Assembly (NCBI GenBank): GCA_947653315.1
Contig: CANTGP010000010.1
Location: 1 to 17,716 of the forward strand
Origin: an uncultured Lachnospiraceae bacterium
GTDB lineage: Bacteria; Bacillota; Clostridia; Lachnospirales; Lachnospiraceae
Length of the DNA stretch: 17,716 nt
Direction of reading: 5' to 3'
Shown: positions 16,637 to 17,716 of the stretch, piece after piece
How positions within the stretch are numbered: position 1 is the stretch's first letter
Layout: the number at the start of each line of letters is the position of its first letter
Program-made: the position numbers and the translations under genes
The notes under the pieces: generated by a model
What the model saw: only the letters and a program-made list of their open reading frames with translations
Told to the model about the DNA's origin: nothing
The model's database searches: none

Positions 16637-17260
16637 TTATCCGAAAATCGGGAGAATGGCCTCCCGCAAGCTATTCCGTTCCATTCCCAGCAGCCGCTCC
16701 AAATTGTAGATGAATGCGGCAATCTTTCTCTGCCGCACCTCTCCGCTATGCCCTGCCAAATCATCAAATACCGTGTTGGAATATAGCAGTGTCATTTCCG
16801 CTACATCTGCCGGGTAATCCGTCTGACAAATCCCCTGGGCGATCCCTTCCTCAATCAGTCTTGTAACGATTGGACTCACCCCTTCCAGCAGCCGTTCCTG
16901 CATCTTTTGATGCATGAGCGCGTTCTGCGGCTTATGCACCTGCTCCATAATCTCATGACCAAGATCGCTGTCCACGTTCAGAGCCACCATCATCAGTGTT
17001 AGACGCTGCAATACCGGAATATCTTTCTTTCCTGCAATTTCGCCGGCCTTTGCCACCAAGCTGCCGGTCATCCGCGCAATCATGGCGTCAAGAATGTCCT
17101 CTTTGGACTTAAAGTGGTAATAAAGCGTTCCCCTGGCAATGCCGATTTCATTTAAGATATCCGTTGTGCTGGTGCCATCAAACCCCTTTGTCCCAAAGAG
17201 CCGTTCTGCCACATCCAATATCTCATTTTTCCGTTCCTCTGCTTCTTTGACGATACGCAC
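16637..17260 (-). CDS. TetR/AcrR-family transcriptional regulator
   Basis: DNA-binding repressor of 207 residues, the usual TetR size. The N-terminal helix-turn-helix is clear: KNEILDVAERLFGTKGFDGT leads into STTDILNEIGIARGTLYYHF (about 31-50), then the K-S-K-E-D-I helix typical of the family. The rest is an alpha-helical ligand and dimer domain. The open frame reaches 17332, but the promoter lies within that stretch. I take GTG 17260 (VRIVKEAEERK), which has GGGAGG 11 bases upstream and matches the common clostridial N-terminus MRIVKE. It ends at a strong terminator. Its position before an exporter operon suggests it represses that operon and itself, releasing on binding an exported compound, which is inference. 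Confidence 0.92.
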   Translation of the reverse strand: MRIVKEAEERKNEILDVAERLFGTKGFDGTSTTDILNEIGIARGTLYYHFKSKEDILDAMIARMTGSLVAKAGEIAGKKDIPVLQRLTLMMVALNVDSDLGHEIMEQVHKPQNALMHQKMQERLLEGVSPIVTRLIEEGIAQGICQTDYPADVAEMTLLYSNTVFDDLAGHSGEVRQRKIAAFIYNLERLLGMERNSLREAILPIFG

Positions 17261-17293
17261 GATATACACTTCCTCCCATGCCTGAACAACAAC

Positions 17294-17306
17294 CGACATC
17301 TTGTCG
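17294..17306. promoter_or_regulatory. Candidate autoregulatory operator of the TetR gene
   Basis: CGACA-TCT-TGTCG is a perfect 5-bp inverted repeat at the predicted transcription start of the repressor gene, where a bound TetR dimer would block initiation. It is short, and no clear second copy was seen before the exporter genes. Confidence 0.35.
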
Positions 17307-17312
17307 ATTGTT

Positions 17313-17342
17313 ATCTTAGCATAAAGGTACACCGTTTGTCAA
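17313..17342 (-). promoter_or_regulatory. Promoter of the TetR-family gene
   Basis: A perfect -35 TTGACA (17342-17337) is followed after 18 bp by TAAGAT (17318-17313), 4 of 6 against the -10 consensus. The predicted start near 17306 leaves a leader of about 45 bases to GTG 17260, which supports the shortened start. Confidence 0.7.
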
Positions 17343-17368
17343 TGGCAGCCGAAGCAAATAACGGCATC

Positions 17369-17716
17369 TTATAGTTTCTTTACAAAAATAATTTCCAAAG
17401 GTTCGTCCGGCAACAACAGTGCACCGGCATCCACATAGTTCAATTTACGATAAAAATGCTGTGCCGCTTCGTTCGACAAGGAAGATGTCATGACTAAATC
17501 ATAACCTTTCATCTTCATTTGTTTTTCCCAATAAGCAGTCATTGTTTTTCCATAACCACAGCTACGGTACCGTTCAAGTATAAACAGCATATTCATAAAC
17601 GGCGTATTATCCCAAAACAAATTCCATCGCAGCCATCCTATCAGCGTTTCGTTATCTTCCGCCACAATTACCCGGCCAAGCGATACGGCAGATTCCAGTT
17701 CCGTTATCCTGATGTG
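17369..17716 (-). CDS. GNAT-family N-acetyltransferase (partial, N-terminus beyond the window)
   Basis: Acetyl-CoA-dependent acetyltransferase. The last 115 residues are visible and the frame stays open to the right edge, beginning HIRITELESAVSLGRVIVAE, so the GTG at 17665 is an internal codon and not a start. The fold order is seen: strand LGRVIVAEDNETLIGWLRWN, strand PFMNMLFILERYR, the acetyl-CoA pyrophosphate loop RYRSCGYGK, then a helix with YWEKQM, strand YDLVMTSS, and the C-terminal NEAAQHFYRKLNYVDAG motif typical of GNATs. It ends about 27 bases before the -35 of the TetR gene, and no terminator is seen between them. Its substrate (small molecule, antibiotic or protein) is not identifiable. 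Confidence 0.9.
   Translation of the reverse strand, partial: HIRITELESAVSLGRVIVAEDNETLIGWLRWNLFWDNTPFMNMLFILERYRSCGYGKTMTAYWEKQMKMKGYDLVMTSSLSNEAAQHFYRKLNYVDAGALLLPDEPLEIIFVKKL

Noticed and set aside
17369..17665. Complete small acetyltransferase starting at GTG 17665
   Set aside because: The frame continues upstream to the window edge with typical GNAT residues (SLGRVIVAE), so the gene is truncated by the window.

Overview
The window looks like the chromosome of an anaerobic Gram-positive Firmicute, most likely a Lachnospiraceae/Clostridium cluster XIVa bacterium. The evidence is strong GGAGG-type ribosome-binding sites, a lipoprotein-anchored sugar-binding protein, a sugar ABC transporter without its own ATPase gene, a canonical clostridial chemoreceptor, and large cytoplasmic glycan phosphorylases of a type common in gut clostridia. 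The genus is an inference. Every gene I can support lies on the minus strand, so transcription runs from high to low coordinates. Nearly all plus-strand open frames are antisense shadows. No RNA gene, transposon or CRISPR array was seen, and no gene-free stretch exceeds about 210 bases.

Right end (17716 to 12896), a drug-resistance type module. It holds a GNAT acetyltransferase cut by the window edge, a TetR-family repressor with its own promoter and terminator, and a two-gene heterodimeric ABC exporter. One exporter subunit has the degenerate ATP site (Walker B Asp, Gln in place of the switch His) and the other has the altered signature (LSQGE). A strong terminator closes this module at 12896-12940.

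Centre (12861 to 3188), a beta-glucan-type phosphorolysis operon. It opens with a membrane chemoreceptor (methyl-accepting protein). A GH94 disaccharide-type phosphorylase follows, then a long GH94/GH161-like oligoglucan phosphorylase and a cytoplasmic GH30 beta-glycosidase. None of the three enzymes has a signal peptide, so they act on imported oligosaccharides. A plausible reading is that GH30 trims or debranches, the long phosphorylase shortens chains, and GH94 splits the final disaccharide, yielding glucose 1-phosphate. A beta-1,3/1,6-glucan is my best guess for the substrate. Beta-1,2-glucan is a serious alternative.

Left end (3185 to 1), the uptake module: a lipoprotein solute-binding protein and two permeases, the second truncated by the window edge.

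The most interesting observation is that the promoter in front of the chemoreceptor and the promoter in front of the binding protein, nearly 10 kb apart, share one layout. Each has a GATACC box exactly 41 bp upstream of the -10, a second half-site 18 bp downstream of it, a weak TTTTAY -35, and a 17-bp spacer. This predicts that chemoreceptor, phosphorylases and importer are switched on together by one activator encoded outside the window. That would be a regulon joining sensing, capture and phosphorolysis of one glycan. Other structures not explained by genes are a strong GC hairpin just ahead of the long phosphorylase, a hairpin between the binding protein and the permeases, and two leader segments with motifs repeated at close to 10 bp.
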